Origin: Knoxdaviesia capensis
Lineage: Eukaryota; Ascomycota; Sordariomycetes; Microascales; Gondwanamycetaceae
DNA length: 64,000 bases
Reading direction: 5' to 3'
NCBI GenBank assembly: GCA_001510575.1
Contig: LNGK01000002.1
Span: forward strand, 2,716,144-2,780,143
Position numbers and translations under genes: made by a program. Below the pieces are notes generated by a model. The model did no database searches, was not told the origin of the DNA, and was given only the letters and a program-made list of their open reading frames with translations. Positions 43,029-56,643 of this stretch are shown piece after piece. Every line of letters starts with the position of its first letter. Positions within the stretch are counted from its first letter, which is position 1.

Positions 43029-45174
43029 GGCTTCTTTTCTGTGTGTGTGTGATCAATCTTTCTTTCTTTTTTTTCCCGCGGGTTGGTCTGCTTCTTTCGC
43101 GCTCCCGTCTCGTCGGGGGAGGAATGGGACCCGGGGAGGTCTTCTCGGTCGTCTAGAGAACAAGGATCTGGGTCGCTTGCAAGGCCAAGTGGAACACTAT
43201 GTAGTAGAAGAGTTAGATGTGCGGTTCAGAGGTAGAAGTGCGATTGGAGGAGGAGACTAGGTATAATGGACTGGGTATGCACTACAGGTAAGCGGAACCC
43301 CGGGTTCACCTGGATCAGTGGCAGATTGCGAGGAGAGGGGAATGAGAGAGGGTAGTGTCGTTCTTCCAAGTAACCTCGGAAAAAGGAGCTTATAGAAGAG
43401 GAGAAGGGGGAACAAAGGGGAAGAAGACAAACAGAGAGGAAGAGTGCACAATACCTATCTAGTAAGAAATGACAACGAACATTCAAGAAGGAATATTTCC
43501 TAGAAGCTCGGCTTTTAGGTTATGGAATTTAGGTAAGAAATTCAGGTTCAGAATCCATCAACAAGTGAAAGCTCTCTGGCGAGACTGAAAATAAATTTCA
43601 TGCCCGTAGCCTTGCCCACTAAACCGTCAATCAGATCTGCCCATTGAAAACAGCACGTGATACTACACGTGACAGACCTGTCAGCCTTGACATGCCTCTT
43701 CTTGGGTCAGCGTCAGCCGTCAAGCTGATGACCCCCAACCATTGTTTAGATCTGCCTTTCTCTGACTTGAAAGGTCATGCATGCATGATCGATGCATATC
43801 CAGGTCGGGTGGGCTTGAGCCTACATATATATGCCTGCATAGGGCATGAGGTGTTGGTTAATGGCCAAATATTGGCACACTTACTACAACATATGTATGT
43901 CGGACTGGACTCCCACCGTGATGCAGAAGGATAACGGCATAACGCTATCTGAGCAACAAACAGGGCTGGGGATGAGATAACTTGGATCCCAAACTTCCAG
44001 AAATTAACATAGCCACAAGCTAAAACGCGTCAGATCAACGTATGGAACATATGGACAAGTGAATATGAATCCAGTACGTTCTCTTCTTGGGGTGTGAACT
44101 CGACCCACCTCCACAAAAACCTAAGACGGTCAAAACTTTCCGTCGCTGACCCCTCACTCACAGGAAGAAGAGCGTTTGATTATTCCCAGAACCGCCCACT
44201 GCAACACTCAAGAAGAGGCTGGCGTCAATAGTGTGACACTTGCACTTTTCGTTTGGCTGCCGGTCTGCCGGGACCCAGGCAAAAAGGTGTGTACAGTACT
44301 TCCTTATACAGGCATTTGCAGATACCCAGATGTGTATACACCATAAAACCGGGATTTTTGCCCTTGGCTGCGCTGCGCCTTGGTGTTCGTGGCCTCAGGC
44401 GGGACATACCATGACCGCACATACCCGTTTCAGGACAGCAATTTTACACCTACCGGCTCCCAGTATGTGTCAAATGATACTTGGAGGCCGCCGTGAAGCA
44501 GGCGGGTTTTGTGTAGCCACAACCTGCTTACCATAATCTATCGGCCTGGCCTCGGAAATGCAAACACTACATGCCTTCCATACAAACTCGCTTGTTGCTG
44601 TACGTTTGTGTGTCCAGAGCAGTGTTTGTATGTAGCTGTAGTGAGCTGCACACAGAGGAAACCACCGACCGGAGGAGGCCGGACCAGGGTCTTGTGCCAT
44701 GCCGGCTGAGAAACAAGAAGAGAAAACGCGAGTAAATGGCATCGTCTCGGGGTCCTGGCTCTAGGGTTCCGACGTTCTAGAGAACATCCCTGTTCCCTCA
44801 CTAGTAAATAGGCTGCGTCATCACCATCAACGATGCAGATGCACTGGGAGATGAGCATACACACACACAGAGACTTGTATGGAGAATCAGGAAGAGAGTA
44901 CTGCTCTGCAGCCACGGAGTCGGCTTCAGCGACCGAGCATGTTTCTCTTGACAGCAGCTTCGTAATTGCCTTGCGACGAATCATTCAACGTCGGCTCTTT
45001 TTCCAGCTTGACCACTTCAGTGCCATTCAACCTGTACACATAGTTGTGGCCCCCTATCAATCGCCAGTCCGCCACCACCCACTGTTTTTTTGGGCGGTCA
45101 AGTCGCCACCTTGGTCATCATCGACTTTGGTGAAGTACCGCTGTATTTTCAGCCACTCGGCATGCCCACACATG
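43029..45174. other. Spacer upstream of the Pab2-like gene and Rsp5
   Basis: No gene supported. It includes the divergent promoter of the Pab2-like gene. TACAGTAC occurs at 44292-44299. Frames at 44538-44984 and 44833-45216 lack domains. Confidence 0.5.
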
Positions 45175-46886
45175 TATCTCTTGCATACAAACTTCGTCAA
45201 CAGGGTACTTGCATAATCCGACTCTGCTTCCCCGCCATTCCGGCCCATTCCAGGTCGACCGTCCAGTACAATTCCAAGTCTTCTTATCCAGAACGTCGCC
45301 TGTAATTCACCCGCTAGTGGTAAAAAGCCCTCGACTGGTCAAAAGTCTTTCCGCCCATCGTCCATCGTCTGTTTTCTTCCTCTGTCCAAACTTCAATCTC
45401 CCCCAGAGCGACCCTTTTCTCCAAGTTGACGCTTTTTTTTCTTTTTTTCTTTTCTTTTTTCTTTCTTCCTCTTCTTGATTTCTTATCTCGCTTCCTCCTC
45501 TTCCTTTTCTCTCCTCCTCTTGTTATCTAGCTCTGCTAGCATTGTTATTTCCCTACTACGGCCGTGTGCATCTGGGCTTCCTCTCTCCTTCTCACGAGCC
45601 TCTCTTTTTCTTCTGCTCAGTGCTGCTCTCTCCTCTTCTCCGCAAATCCTCCTGCCATCCAATCCATCCTCCTTCCCCTCTCTATCTGATCCTGTTTCCT
45701 GGCACCTTTTTTTGCTCTCCTTATCTTCTCTTCTCTTAACTGTTTATATCTTATTCTTGATTATCTATATTCTATATATATCTCTGTTAGTTCTAACCTC
45801 CCCGGTTCTCTGCTTTTTCTAGACGTCTTGGCTTCGTCTATTGTCTCTCATCTGCTCCCCACTATCACCATAATTATCTTCTGATCCTTATTCCTGGACC
45901 GGATCCCCCTCTCCCTAAATACACACCTGAAAGAAAATAGTTCTATCATATATACTGTCTTGGTAGTCAGGCTGTTTTTGTTTTCATATTATTAAGGCAT
46001 CACCCCAGGATCCAGAGTGGCTTCTTTGATTTCTTGCTCTCCCCTCATATTCACACACTACATCAACATATAACTGTGGCTATTTCCTTCACGAGAATTG
46101 CCTTGACAAGACGCCTGACGGCTGCTAGGGGGTTTTTTTTGCTACATCTTTCACTCACTGTTTGACTGTGCACATATAGACGGCCCCGCAAGACTGCTTT
46201 CCTTTCTGTCCCAAAATTTCTCATAAACCTTACCTGCCTTCCTTTCCCTTGACCTTTTGTCTTTCACCTTTTTCTCGTCTTCCTGTTTGCCCCATTGCCA
46301 CACTCCCTTCTTTCCCTCTCTTATTTCTTCACACGGCTGCCACTAAGCTGTGTGCTCTGAACTTGCAAGTTATAACTACTCAGGTCGCAATCCAACTACT
46401 CTACTGACGAAACTGGCCTGCTTCTTTCTCTTCCTCCAGATTTTGGTCTTCGTTTCCTTGATTTCCAGCTCTCCTCCCCGTTGATCTAGCGAGTCTATCC
46501 AACGTCCTTGCGAACCGCTGCGGAACCAGTAGCCCCCTGCAACAGGCCACACCGACGGTATCCATTGAGCTCGATTCCTGGTTGCGTTTGCCTTCATCGA
46601 TCCAGGCCAACATCCGATTAGCCCCGGCTTGACCACCGTCGCCGTAGATATACGCCGAAAACTTCTCGCGAGCCGCACCGAGGTATATCCGTCTACATAC
46701 TGTTCCCGACCTCTCAACAGCACCGTCTTTCGTATTCCTTTTCCAACCTGTTCGGTGGTTGAATACTTCCGTGTTGTTGCGACAGACCCCGCATCCTGTC
46801 GCTCTCATACCGTTCCGGCACTCCTTTCTCAAGCTTTCCGCTGGTTCTGGTTGCGCACCAGTCCTGCTGGAATTTCTAGCTGCAAG
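45175..46886 (+). promoter_or_regulatory. Long ATG-free pyrimidine-rich leader of Rsp5
   Basis: From the ATG near 45172 to the Rsp5 start at 46887 there is no ATG on the plus strand, about 1.71 kb. The region is C/T-rich and holds many near-misses (CAT, ATA, TTG). The next ATG is exactly the Rsp5 initiation codon. I read this as a long transcribed leader under pressure to avoid upstream starts, perhaps with introns. Confidence 0.6.
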
Positions 46887-49800
46887 ATGCCTTCCCGCAT
46901 GGGCGCTGGGCTGCCTGCGTGAGTAACTTCACCTTTTCTCATTTATCCCGCCGTGGCGTTCTGTTTGTGTGCGAGCCCGTCAGCGTGGCTTGCTGGACAT
47001 ATCCGAAGTTACTGTGCTAACATACGTTTTGATTTCACTTTTACAGAGCCCCGAACCTGCGAGTGACAAGTATATGGCCTTCCGATCTTTTTTATCGTTC
47101 GAATTTCATCCCCGAGAACTCATGATCTAACCAACCCGATTTCAATCCAGTTATTGCCGCCGATGGCCTTTACAAGCGTGATGTTTTCCGTACGTTCCGC
47201 ATACCCCCTCACTCACCCCGTTTGGACCGTTCTACCTTCAACCTGAACTAACAGTAGATTCTGTTTCCTTTTTATCTAGGATTTCCCGATCCTTTCGCTG
47301 TAGCCACTATTGGTGGTGAGCAAACCAAGACTACCGGCGTTTGCAAGCGCTCGTTGAACCCGTACTGGAACGAATCGTTTGATTTGTAAGTAACTGTGGC
47401 AGTGCTTTGCTCCTTCTAGAACATCACCACCGCCAATTTATTTTATTTGGCTGCCTTCTTTATCTTATCAGCAGCACGTAGCTTTTATCTCCGATTTCAC
47501 CACTTCTGCTTGGTAAAGCTAACCCTTTCTTTGTTTCTGCCCATACAGCCGGGTCAACGAAGACAGCATTCTTGCCGTCCAAGTATTTGACCAGAAGAAG
47601 TTCAAGAAGAAGGACCAGGGCTTTCTGGGCGTCATCAACATCCGGATCGGTGATGTGATCGATCTTTCCGAAAATGACGGTATGTTTTCAACGATGGATT
47701 GGCATTGAGCTGGCGATCTACCATCCCCCTCCCCAACATACATGTTGTTGAAGTTACTTTGGGGTGCTCATCCAACCGTGCGACGCTTCTTGTCTAACCC
47801 AACTGCAGATCAAATGCTTACGCGGGACTTGAAAAAGTCCACCGAAAACGTCGTTGTCAACGGCAAAATCATCATCAGTCTTTCAACCGACCTCTCCACC
47901 CCCGCCAGAAGCAACAACGCCAACCCGGGTGGCAATACCGCCTCTTCTAGCCGTCCCAACCTCCCTGCCCAGAGCTCAACAAGCCTCGGTGTACCAAGCC
48001 AAGAAGGCCGGCCTGTCTCAGCCGCCGGTGCCTCTTCTGGAAACGGTGCCCCGTCTGCCGTGGCCCAGTTGGCCGCGTCCACGAACAACCTTGCTCTCCG
48101 ACCTTCCGCCGGTGCCCCGCCAACCCCGTCTGGCACCACTCCTTCGGCTGAAGCGCCCGGCCATGGCAGACAAAATAGCCAGCTAAGTCCCTTTGAGGAT
48201 GCTCTTGGCCGCCTCCCTGCAGGCTGGGAGCGCCGAGAAGACCACCTTGGACGCACATACTACGTCGACCACAACACCCGCAGCACCAGCTGGAATCGCC
48301 CGTCGGCCAGCGGAACGACCGCCGAGGCCCGGAACGACAGAGAGGCTACCACCCAGGCCGAACGCCAACGACATCAGAACCGGACCCTCCCTGAGGATCG
48401 CACCGGTGCCAGCTCTCCCACTCCCCAGACCCCGCCCTCCGGAGCCTCCCCGACTGCTGGTGGTGCACCGGCTGCTTCTGGCGCAGGTGTCTTCGTCACT
48501 GGCGCGACCCAACCTGGATCTGGAGACTTGCCCCCCGGATGGGAGCAGCGCTTCACGCCCGAGGGCCGTCCGTACTATGTTGACCACAACACCCGGACTA
48601 CCACCTGGGTCGACCCCCGTCGCCAGCAGTACATCCGCGTCTACAACCCCAATAGCGCCGGCGGCAATGGCGGAGTGCAGCAGCAGCCTGTCTCTCAGTT
48701 GGGTCCTCTGCCTAGCGGCTGGGAGATGCGACTTACGAACACTGCCCGTGTCTACTTCGTGGATCACAACACCAAGACCACCACCTGGGACGATCCTCGT
48801 CTGCCGTCGTCGCTCGACCAGAATGTGCCGCAGTACAAGCGTGATTTCCGCCGGAAGCTGATCTACTTCAGATCTCAGCCGGCGATGCGCATCTTGTCTG
48901 GACAGTGCCACATCAAGGTCCGCCGATCTCACATCTTCGCTGACTCGTTTGCCGAGATTCAGCGCCAGTCGCCGACCGATTTGAAGAAGCGACTGATGAT
49001 CAAGTTCGATGGCGAAGACGGTCTGGACTATGGCGGTCTATCCCGAGAATTTTTCTTCCTTCTTTCCCACGAAATGTTCAACCCATTCTACTGCCTGTTC
49101 GAGTACTCGGCACACGACAATTACACTCTCCAAATCAACCCCCACTCGGGCATCAACCCTGAGCATCTGGCCTACTTCAAGTTCATTGGCCGGGTTGTCG
49201 GGTTGGCCATCTTCCACCGGCGGTTCCTTGATGCCTTCTTCATTGGAGCGCTGTACAAGATGGTTCTTGGCAAGCCTGTGGCTCTTCCGGATATGGAGGG
49301 TGTCGATGCCGATTTCCATCGGTCGCTGCAGTGGATGCTGGATAATGACATTTCTGGTGGTATCCTGGAGCAGACGTTTTCAACGGAAGACGAGCGCTTC
49401 GGTGTCATTACTGTTGAGGACCTGATTCCCGGTGGTCGTGACATTGAGGTGACCAACGAGAACAAGAAGGAGTACGTTGACCTGATGGTCAAGTGGAGAA
49501 TTGAGAAGCGCATTGCTGAGCAGTTCACTGCCTTCAAAGAGGGCTTCCAGGAGCTGATCCCGCAGGAGCTCATCAACGTTTTTGATGAGCGCGAGCTGGA
49601 GCTGCTGATTGGTGGTATCGCCGAGATCGATGTCGATGACTGGAAGAAACACACCGACTACCGCGGATATACCGAGAGCGACGAGGTCATCCAGTACTTC
49701 TGGCAGACCATCCGGTCATGGGACGGCGAGCAGAAGTCGCGTCTCCTGCAGTTCGCCACGGGAACATCGCGTATCCCCGTCAACGGATTCAAGGATCTCC

Positions 49801-50063
49801 AGGGATCCGATGGACCGAGAAGATTCACGATTGAGAAGGCGGGCGAAGTTGGTAATCTACCAAAGGCACATACATGGTGAGTTCCCCTCCATCCGAATCT
49901 TTTTCTATGGACGTTTTGACGAATCTTTATACTGACATATGTTCTCCCCTCCCCTTTTTTTAGCTTCAATCGCCTTGACCTTCCCCCCTACAAGAATCTT
50001 GATATGCTTCAGCAGAAACTTACCATTGCTGTTGAAGAGACTATGGGCTTTGGACAGGAGTAA
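46887..50063 (+). CDS. rsp5: HECT-type E3 ubiquitin ligase Rsp5/HulA (NEDD4 family)
   Basis: Seven exons: 46887-46918, 47047-47069, 47151-47189, 47280-47385, 47549-47679, 47809-49876 and 49964-50063, giving 822 residues, the normal size for fungal Rsp5. Every junction keeps phase. Rsp5 ubiquitinates membrane transporters, adaptors and other targets for endocytosis and sorting. Domains: N-terminal C2 (about 10-130: NLRVTIIAADGL, DPFAVATIGG, LNPYWNESF); linker; WW1 236-265 (LPAGWERR, YYVDHNTRSTSW); WW2 341-370; WW3 401-430; HECT from about 450. The catalytic cysteine is C790 in TCFNRLDLP, 32 residues from the end as in yeast Rsp5; its codon is split by the last intron. The NLPKAHTCFNRL context is intact. 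WW domains bind PPxY motifs, and a PPxY membrane protein is encoded near the end of this window. Confidence 0.97.
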
Positions 50064-51452
50064 ATACGTCCGTCTACTGGAGCAAAGTTTGGATGGCATT
50101 TGTGTCTTTTGTTCTTTCTTTCTTTCCTGTTTTCTGTTACATGGTGTCAGCTCTTTTTTCTTCATCTCGTTTCCTTCCTGTTATTGCTTTTGATCCTGTT
50201 GTCTGATTTTTCCAATTTGGCTTCTCAAAGTTTCTGTCTCTTGCACTCGCACACACTACTATATGTTGGCTCTACTCATTTTTTCGTCTTTTGCTTTCTG
50301 CTGTTTGTCTTGTACACACAACTCTCACACTTTTTCATCATATTCTCGTTTCCTACAAACAACCTCTGTGTGTACCAGTCTGCATGATGCGATGTTTCTT
50401 CGTCGTCCTTTTTCTCATTCAGCACACGCCCGGCGTGTATATAACTCTTGTTCCACGTGCTGCTTTTTCCTCTTCAAGTTCCGGCTTCTTTCACCTGGGG
50501 TTGTTACTCTCCTTTTCTTGGTTGTGTTTGTTCTATAGGTCCCTAATTAAACTGTTTAGTAGTCGTACATAACTCCTCCATGCCGCCGTAACAGGCACAC
50601 CAGTGTGACGCTCGCTTTACCTAACGATATTCTCAGTCGACTTGTGGTTGTGAATTTTTGGTAGGCGCCCTAAAGACTAGAGAGTGACAGACACAATAGA
50701 AGATACAGCAGTACTGAAACGTGTGAGCCGTGCAGAGACGAAGGGCCGTTTCAGAGCCTGCTCTCCCCATCTCCATTCTTTGGGCCAGAGGTGCTGTTGC
50801 CGGTGGAAGCGGTGATCGTGGGACGTACGTGGGTTGGTTACGCACGCTGTTCTCATCTGCCGCACCGAGTCAGGATCTGCGTGTGGTAGGTACACTGAAG
50901 AGTGGCAGTGCCTCTTGTGCGACTTGCATAGCAGGTAGTTTGCCAGGCCGATGAGGGAGGAGCAGTGTGTGTTCTTGGGGTGGGCGAGAGAGAAAGCCGC
51001 GGGCATCAAGGTGAAGTCTTCGTTGAACAGCATACACACAGAGAAAAGAGACATTCTCACACACTTCAGGGGGCGGGGGGTTCTTAGTCAGACCAGAGGC
51101 ACAACGCAGCGTGAAGAGGAACGACGACCAGAAATTGATATTGAATGCGAGATTTACAACATAAATGACAGAGCTAGTGACTCGGCCTTGATCGACCGGC
51201 TTCTCCAGGGGTCCTGACAGACTTCACACGCGGAATAAATACATGGAACAAAAAAGAACGAGAGGGAAAACTATAGGGAAGCAGGGAAATGCCGTGGTGG
51301 AAAAAAGAGATCTGGTAAAAGAAGTTTCCAGGGTGAGGAGTCGGTGCGCGGGGGGAAGCTTTGGAAGTTTTGAATTTTCTTTTTTTAAAATCTCGCTTCT
51401 TGAAAGTACTGGTGAATAAGAAAGCAAAAATCCACTCTCTCGCCGAGAGAGT
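50064..51452. other. Convergent spacer between Rsp5 and NDUFS7
   Basis: T-rich 3' region of Rsp5 followed by mixed sequence. No gene seen. Confidence 0.5.
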
Positions 51453-52610
51453 TTACTTCCGGTACCACAGGCGGTTAGTCTTCGTGTTCCGCATCTTGCG
51501 CTGCAGTTGCAAGATGCCGTACATGAGGGCCTCGCTGGTGGGCGGGCAGCCGGGCACGTAGACGTCGACGGGCACGACGCGGTCGCAGCCGCGCACGACC
51601 GAGTACGAGTAGTGGTAGTAGCCGCCGCCGTTGGCGCAGCTGCCCATGCTGACCACCCAGCGCGGGTCGGGCATCTGGTCGTACACCTGGCGCAGCGCCG
51701 GCGCCATCTTGTTGGTGAGCGTGCCGGCCACAATCATCACGTCCGACTGGCGCGGCGACGCGCGGAAGATGATTCCCAGGCGATCCTGGTCGTATCGCGG
51801 GCCCGACAGATGCATCATTTCCACCGCGCAGCACGCCAGGCCGAAGGTCATCGGCCACAGCGACGATTGGCGGGCCCAGTTCGCGACCACGTCGAGCGAG
51901 GTTCTGTGTATTGGAGAATGGGAGTTAGTCCTGGGCAACGGGGGGGTCGGTCGTATGACCAGCTAAATCGTAGCCGAAGTTGGGGAGAGAGGGGACAGAA
52001 AGAGAGAGGAGAGTCTACTGACAGTGCCCATTGGACGGGGCCCTTCGGGGGCTCTTGGCTAAGAAGAGGAGCGTCGGTCGGCAGCTTGCTGAGAGACGAG
52101 CCGGCGCCGTGCGGCGTAAGGGAGCTGGACCATCTTCCGGATGACGACACGGCGGCGACGGCGGGGACGAGCGATCGGCGGGCAACGACGGACGCGGTGG
52201 TTGGGCGGGCTGGTCAGGAAAGAGAGACACTTGTTAGTATTGGATCCGGACACGGCTGACGGGCCAAGGTCGTCGTGGCTGCCTGGTGATATGGCGGTGT
52301 TCTCGTGGATATCCTTGGGCCCGGAGGGACATGTCTAACTGGTGACGCCGGACACAACTGGAGCGTCAAACCAAGGCCAAATGGCCAGAAAAACGAGACC
52401 CTCCAATTACCCATCGTCCGGCATCGTCTATCCGCCAGAGTGACAGCTCCGGCCGTATGAATGCGCATTATCACAGTCCTCCGATATCGACCGAGCCGGA
52501 GCGGATATAGGGGATGCCAAACAGGTGCAGCAACGGGAAACACCGTGGGGAGAGAGGGACCCAAACACACCCGTCAGAGCCATGGAGGCAATTGATCGTG
52601 CTTGCCGCAT
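51453..52610 (-). CDS. NDUFS7: NADH:ubiquinone oxidoreductase PSST/20-kDa subunit (complex I)
   Basis: Three exons on the minus strand: 52610-52571, 52209-52023 and 51903-51453, giving 225 residues. Introns are 361 nt (donor GTGTGT, TACTAAC branch, GACCAG acceptor) and 119 nt (donor GTCAGT, acceptor ACACAG). The subunit carries iron-sulfur cluster N2, the last electron carrier before ubiquinone. The cluster ligands are seen in LACCAVEMMHL, GSCANGGGYY and VPGCPPTSEAL. The mature region, from WARQSSLWPMTFGL onward to the end, is highly conserved. The first 60 residues are a mitochondrial presequence rich in Arg, Ser and Ala (MRQARSIASMALTARP... VARRSL). It ends LWYRK. The 40-base first exon encodes the start of the targeting peptide. 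Bacterial NuoB is the homologue. Confidence 0.95.
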
Positions 52611-55600
52611 CTTGATGATTATATGTGTTGTGAGGGAGTGAAATCGAGGGTTATTTTCGGAGGGGGACGCGGGCCCGCGGGTTTTCAAAGCCTCTTGTCG
52701 GTTGCGCACAAAAACACACACGACGACTTCCCCCCAGGCGTATCGAAGCGGATTCGGAACCGACGGTCGGGATTTAATTCGAATTATTAGAACGTCCTGA
52801 TCGACTGGACACTTCTCAGACTTCGTGTATATGCTGTGCAAATTGATTGATTCGGCGGTCTTTTTGCTTGGGCGAAGCCATGATATCGAGATGGTTTTTT
52901 TTTCTTTTTCGGCCTCGATTGCTTCGTTTGCCAATTGGACCCGTGTTACTCAGCACGGATATGCACGGGAGTTACATAAGCTGGGCGTTTTGGGCCAATT
53001 AGGTGCCAGAGATTATACATCGCTGGATCGGCAGGAAAATGCAGGCAGACTTATGGCCTGGTGTACTCAGACTTTAGAGACACCGGATACGTACCTATGG
53101 CCCCAAACTTTTCGGTGATAATCATCGTCCTGTAATTGATCGGGAGATGGCCTTCATCTTAATAAGATCACGTGTGGAGGCGAAGTCAAGATGAGAAACA
53201 ATCGGGCGGTTTTCTATGTGCTCGGAACGAATTAAGAAGAGACCGAGCTGTGTGGGATCTGGAGTATATACAGTACAGTATTGGTGCAGCTGATTTCCTT
53301 TCTGTGCCAGGAGCCCCGGATGAAACGATAAACACAATGCGATCGCCGTCCGGAAAGATGCAGATTTGGGTGGGAGGAAAAATAAAATAGCACATGAGAT
53401 CATACACATGTAATGCATGCATCACTGGAATTGTTGTGTCTCGTGTGTATGTCGGTGCAAAAAACACAACCACACACACTCACACACGCACACGCACACA
53501 AACATCCACCATCCCGCGTTCTGTGTTTGCAATATGGGGCGTTGAGAAGGCTCTTGAAGACAACTTTTCTTGGAGCTTTTTGTGTTTGTCGGATGTTGAA
53601 ACTCTTCCGAGCGGGATGTTTGCGACTTGCCCTCACACAGCGCGTTGAGACGTGGAAGCTCCCTCTTTCAGCAAGACCTGAGATTCTGTGGCGGCGGCTG
53701 TGCCAGCAAACGGGACACGGGAGTGCTACTGGCCACATAGATTGTAGTACGAGGAGGATATACAGTACAGCGCATGTGTGGGGTGTAAATGCTGGGCCAT
53801 ATCAAATCACCAAGAGTTCTGGCCAAATACGGTGGGAGACTTGGCTCTTGGAACGCTGTATAATTCTCTCCCTCCTAAACGCCGCCGAGACGTACTGTAT
53901 GCATTCAGACTTTCTATACAAGGTGTTACTCACGAGTAAGACACGGCCAAGCAAACAAAGGAAATCTGGAACGTGGACCAGCCAAGGTGACAAGATCTTG
54001 GAGGGCAGATTGGACGGCCCTCCCCAGCATGCCGAAATAGGGGGGCGTGGCCCCTAAGGGAAGCGAAGGGCATGCTCTCAGTAAGAGAAAAATGACCTAC
54101 CAATGCTGGTTCTGTTGCAGGGGAACGGTAAATTGCCGTCCAGGTCGACTGTGTAGGCGGTATCTTCCCTCCACGACCAAGGGATTTCTAGTTGCTGTGG
54201 CTTCGGCAATTTAGGGAGAAGGGGGACCGACGCATGGCACAGCTTCATTCTGTAATGAGGGACGAGCCTGACTATAGTATAGTATAGTACAAGGAAATTG
54301 TGGTTACGGTTACGAGAGAGACACAACGAGGAGAGAGAATAAGAGAGGGTGGTTCTGATTCTTGGCCTAAGGGCATATGAAGAGAAAACAAAAAGTCAAC
54401 CGCCAGTAAGATAACCTCCCCCACCAGTGTTACAGCGATAAACCGGTCCAGACTCGGTCGAAGCATTGTGGCGAAGCAGAAGCTGGGGGAAATGAAATAA
54501 AAAAAAGTAAGTCCTTGTTTGTGGTTCGGCGCCATCGAAGTGATGATCGTCTCCTGGGGGAAGGAGAGTGAGGAGGGGAGCGGGATCTCGGGTGTTTCTG
54601 AAGCGTAGAGGATGAGCAAAAAACAACCAGCCAGTCTGAAATACGGGGGACTGTGCATCTTCCTAAGACGGCCACAAGTCATTATCACGTCACGACGAGT
54701 GGACAGCTGCGACCTTCAACCACCCTGTACGAGATGTTGAGTGAAGTCCCTCTCTTCACTTACGGGATAGATGGCGGACCCAATACGAGAAACCACAATC
54801 GGCTCTTTTTCGTCTAGCCGACGGTGAAAGCTCGCCATCACGGCCACCAGGTCGTATTCTTGTTGGCCTGCTTTGTTTCCCAGGCGTGTGCTGCTCGACC
54901 AACAGACCCGTAGCGCAGCGTCTCGCCTCCTTTAGGGTGCGCGTCTTTCTGCACGTATGCCACCTCTTTCGGCTGCACACCCACCGCGTCGCTGACCAAG
55001 GCCGCCATTGGTGCCCTGAGCAAGCACTAAAGGCGCATTTGTGGATTTCTCTGAGGCCCTAGCTCTTTGTCTTTTGGGTGGTGCGTTGTTAGACTCCAAC
55101 CAGCGGAAGATTTTCTCAGCTTGGCCCTGATTTATTCCTGTTTCCGCTCAGGGGTCAAGGTTTCTTCCCATCTGGCTCTACAGTAGTCTCTTTCGCCTCC
55201 CCTCCATCCAGCTTGAAATTTTAACCTTCCTCTCGTCCAAAAACCGGGTGATTTGGAGAGACTTGTTGCTTGATACTCGCCGAATCTCGTGTACGGTTTG
55301 GACGAGCGAGCAGTGTAAATGACTGCTACCATGAACAGTTGGCTTATGATTTAGGGCTTTGCTCTTGCAATACGGGAATACGATGGGACAAAGGCTCAGA
55401 CGGGCGCATGCAAATGTGTTATTCATCGAACCAGTATCGATATGTAAGTTCAGATTCCTTCTTCACAGACACTCTATCCGGAACTGCACAGCCCATCAAT
55501 GCTCTGCCTACTGTACGTGAGTATCTCGTACAGTAAGTACAGCAAAGCCTGGCCAAGAAACTGGCCTCTCCTTGATCTTCACACATCTTTCGCACTGCTG

Positions 55601-56016
55601 GGATGGTGGAAAGTGACAAGAAATCTAGACGCCCACAAGACCAAGGCCCCAAGACCTGAGATGAGATTACACACCAAGACTTAGTGTGAGACCGAACAGG
55701 GAAAGGGGATGATGATGATGATGAGTGCACAGTGAACAGTGTGCCCTCGTACTTTTTCTTTTCTTTTCTCAGGTGCAGAGACAAATCCCGTTACAGGGCC
55801 TTGCAGACAACTTCCGGAGTCGCATCGGCGTTGATCTTCTCGGCTTCCAGTGGCCGTCTCTGGGTCTTCTCATTTGGTGGTGATCTTGGATTTCACTGGG
55901 CTCAATCAAACAGTGCATGTCACTGGCTCGGCGCAAATGTATGCGAGGTGTACCTTTATTCACTTAAGCGATTCTTGGCTCTAGGGGGGCCCCCCCAAAC
56001 TCGTGTTAGTTGAATG
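52611..56016. other. Divergent spacer between NDUFS7 and the Gel gene
   Basis: No gene supported. Elements: TACAGTAC at 53269-53276 and 53761-53768, GTACTGTA at 53892-53899, a CA-rich tract near 53467-53502 and ATG/GAT repeats near 55710-55724. A 417-base minus frame at 54272-54688 is hydrophobic but has no family resemblance or usable start context. Confidence 0.5.
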
Positions 56017-56643
56017 TACTGGTTAAAGCAATATTTGCCCAGCTCTCTCCTTCTTGTCTGCACCTGCCGTCTCTCTCTCTCTCTCGCTCTTTCTCTTGCA
56101 GGAAGAAAACCTTCTAAAACACTCCAAGCTTTCCTGTACCTGCCAGCCGTGCACAGTCGGTCGCTCCTCCCTTTCTTTCTCTTTTCATATCCCTCTCCCT
56201 CGCTTCCTATTTCGTCTTTCGTTTTCTTCTTCCTTCTCTCTCTCACTCTTGCCTTCCTTCTTCATCTTCTTTCCATATATCCAAATCACTCGTTCCTGGA
56301 TCTTTTTAACACTTCTTCTTTTTTCTCTCTTCTTTTCCTGTCTCTCACTCTCGCCATCTTTTTCTTCATCTTCTTTTTTTTCACTTTATACAAAACTCTT
56401 AATCCAACCTTTTTGCAAACCTTCTCGCCCTCATTTATATAGTATTTTTGTTTTTGTTCTATTTCCAGCTTTTCTTCTTCCCTTACGTGCCCTCATCGCT
56501 CCCTTCGGGTCGGAACTTATCGTATTTGAAAAAGTATCGAATCTCATCGATATATTGCTTTTGGCCAAGGCATATTCTCTAGCTCAATCGTCTTTCCGCT
56601 TCGATATATCCCGACTCGACGACAAGTCTTCCATCTCCTAACC
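56017..56643 (+). promoter_or_regulatory. Pyrimidine-rich ATG-free leader of the Gel gene
   Basis: A C/T-rich stretch of 627 bases with no ATG between 56014 and the Gel start at 56644. It is a shorter version of the pattern before Rsp5 and the AHC1-like gene. Confidence 0.5.

Noticed and set aside
54272..54688. Hydrophobic 138-codon minus-strand frame
   Set aside because: Hydrophobic segments arise easily from T-rich spacer. No domain, no codon bias like the true genes, and the frame is overlapped by several other phases of equal quality.
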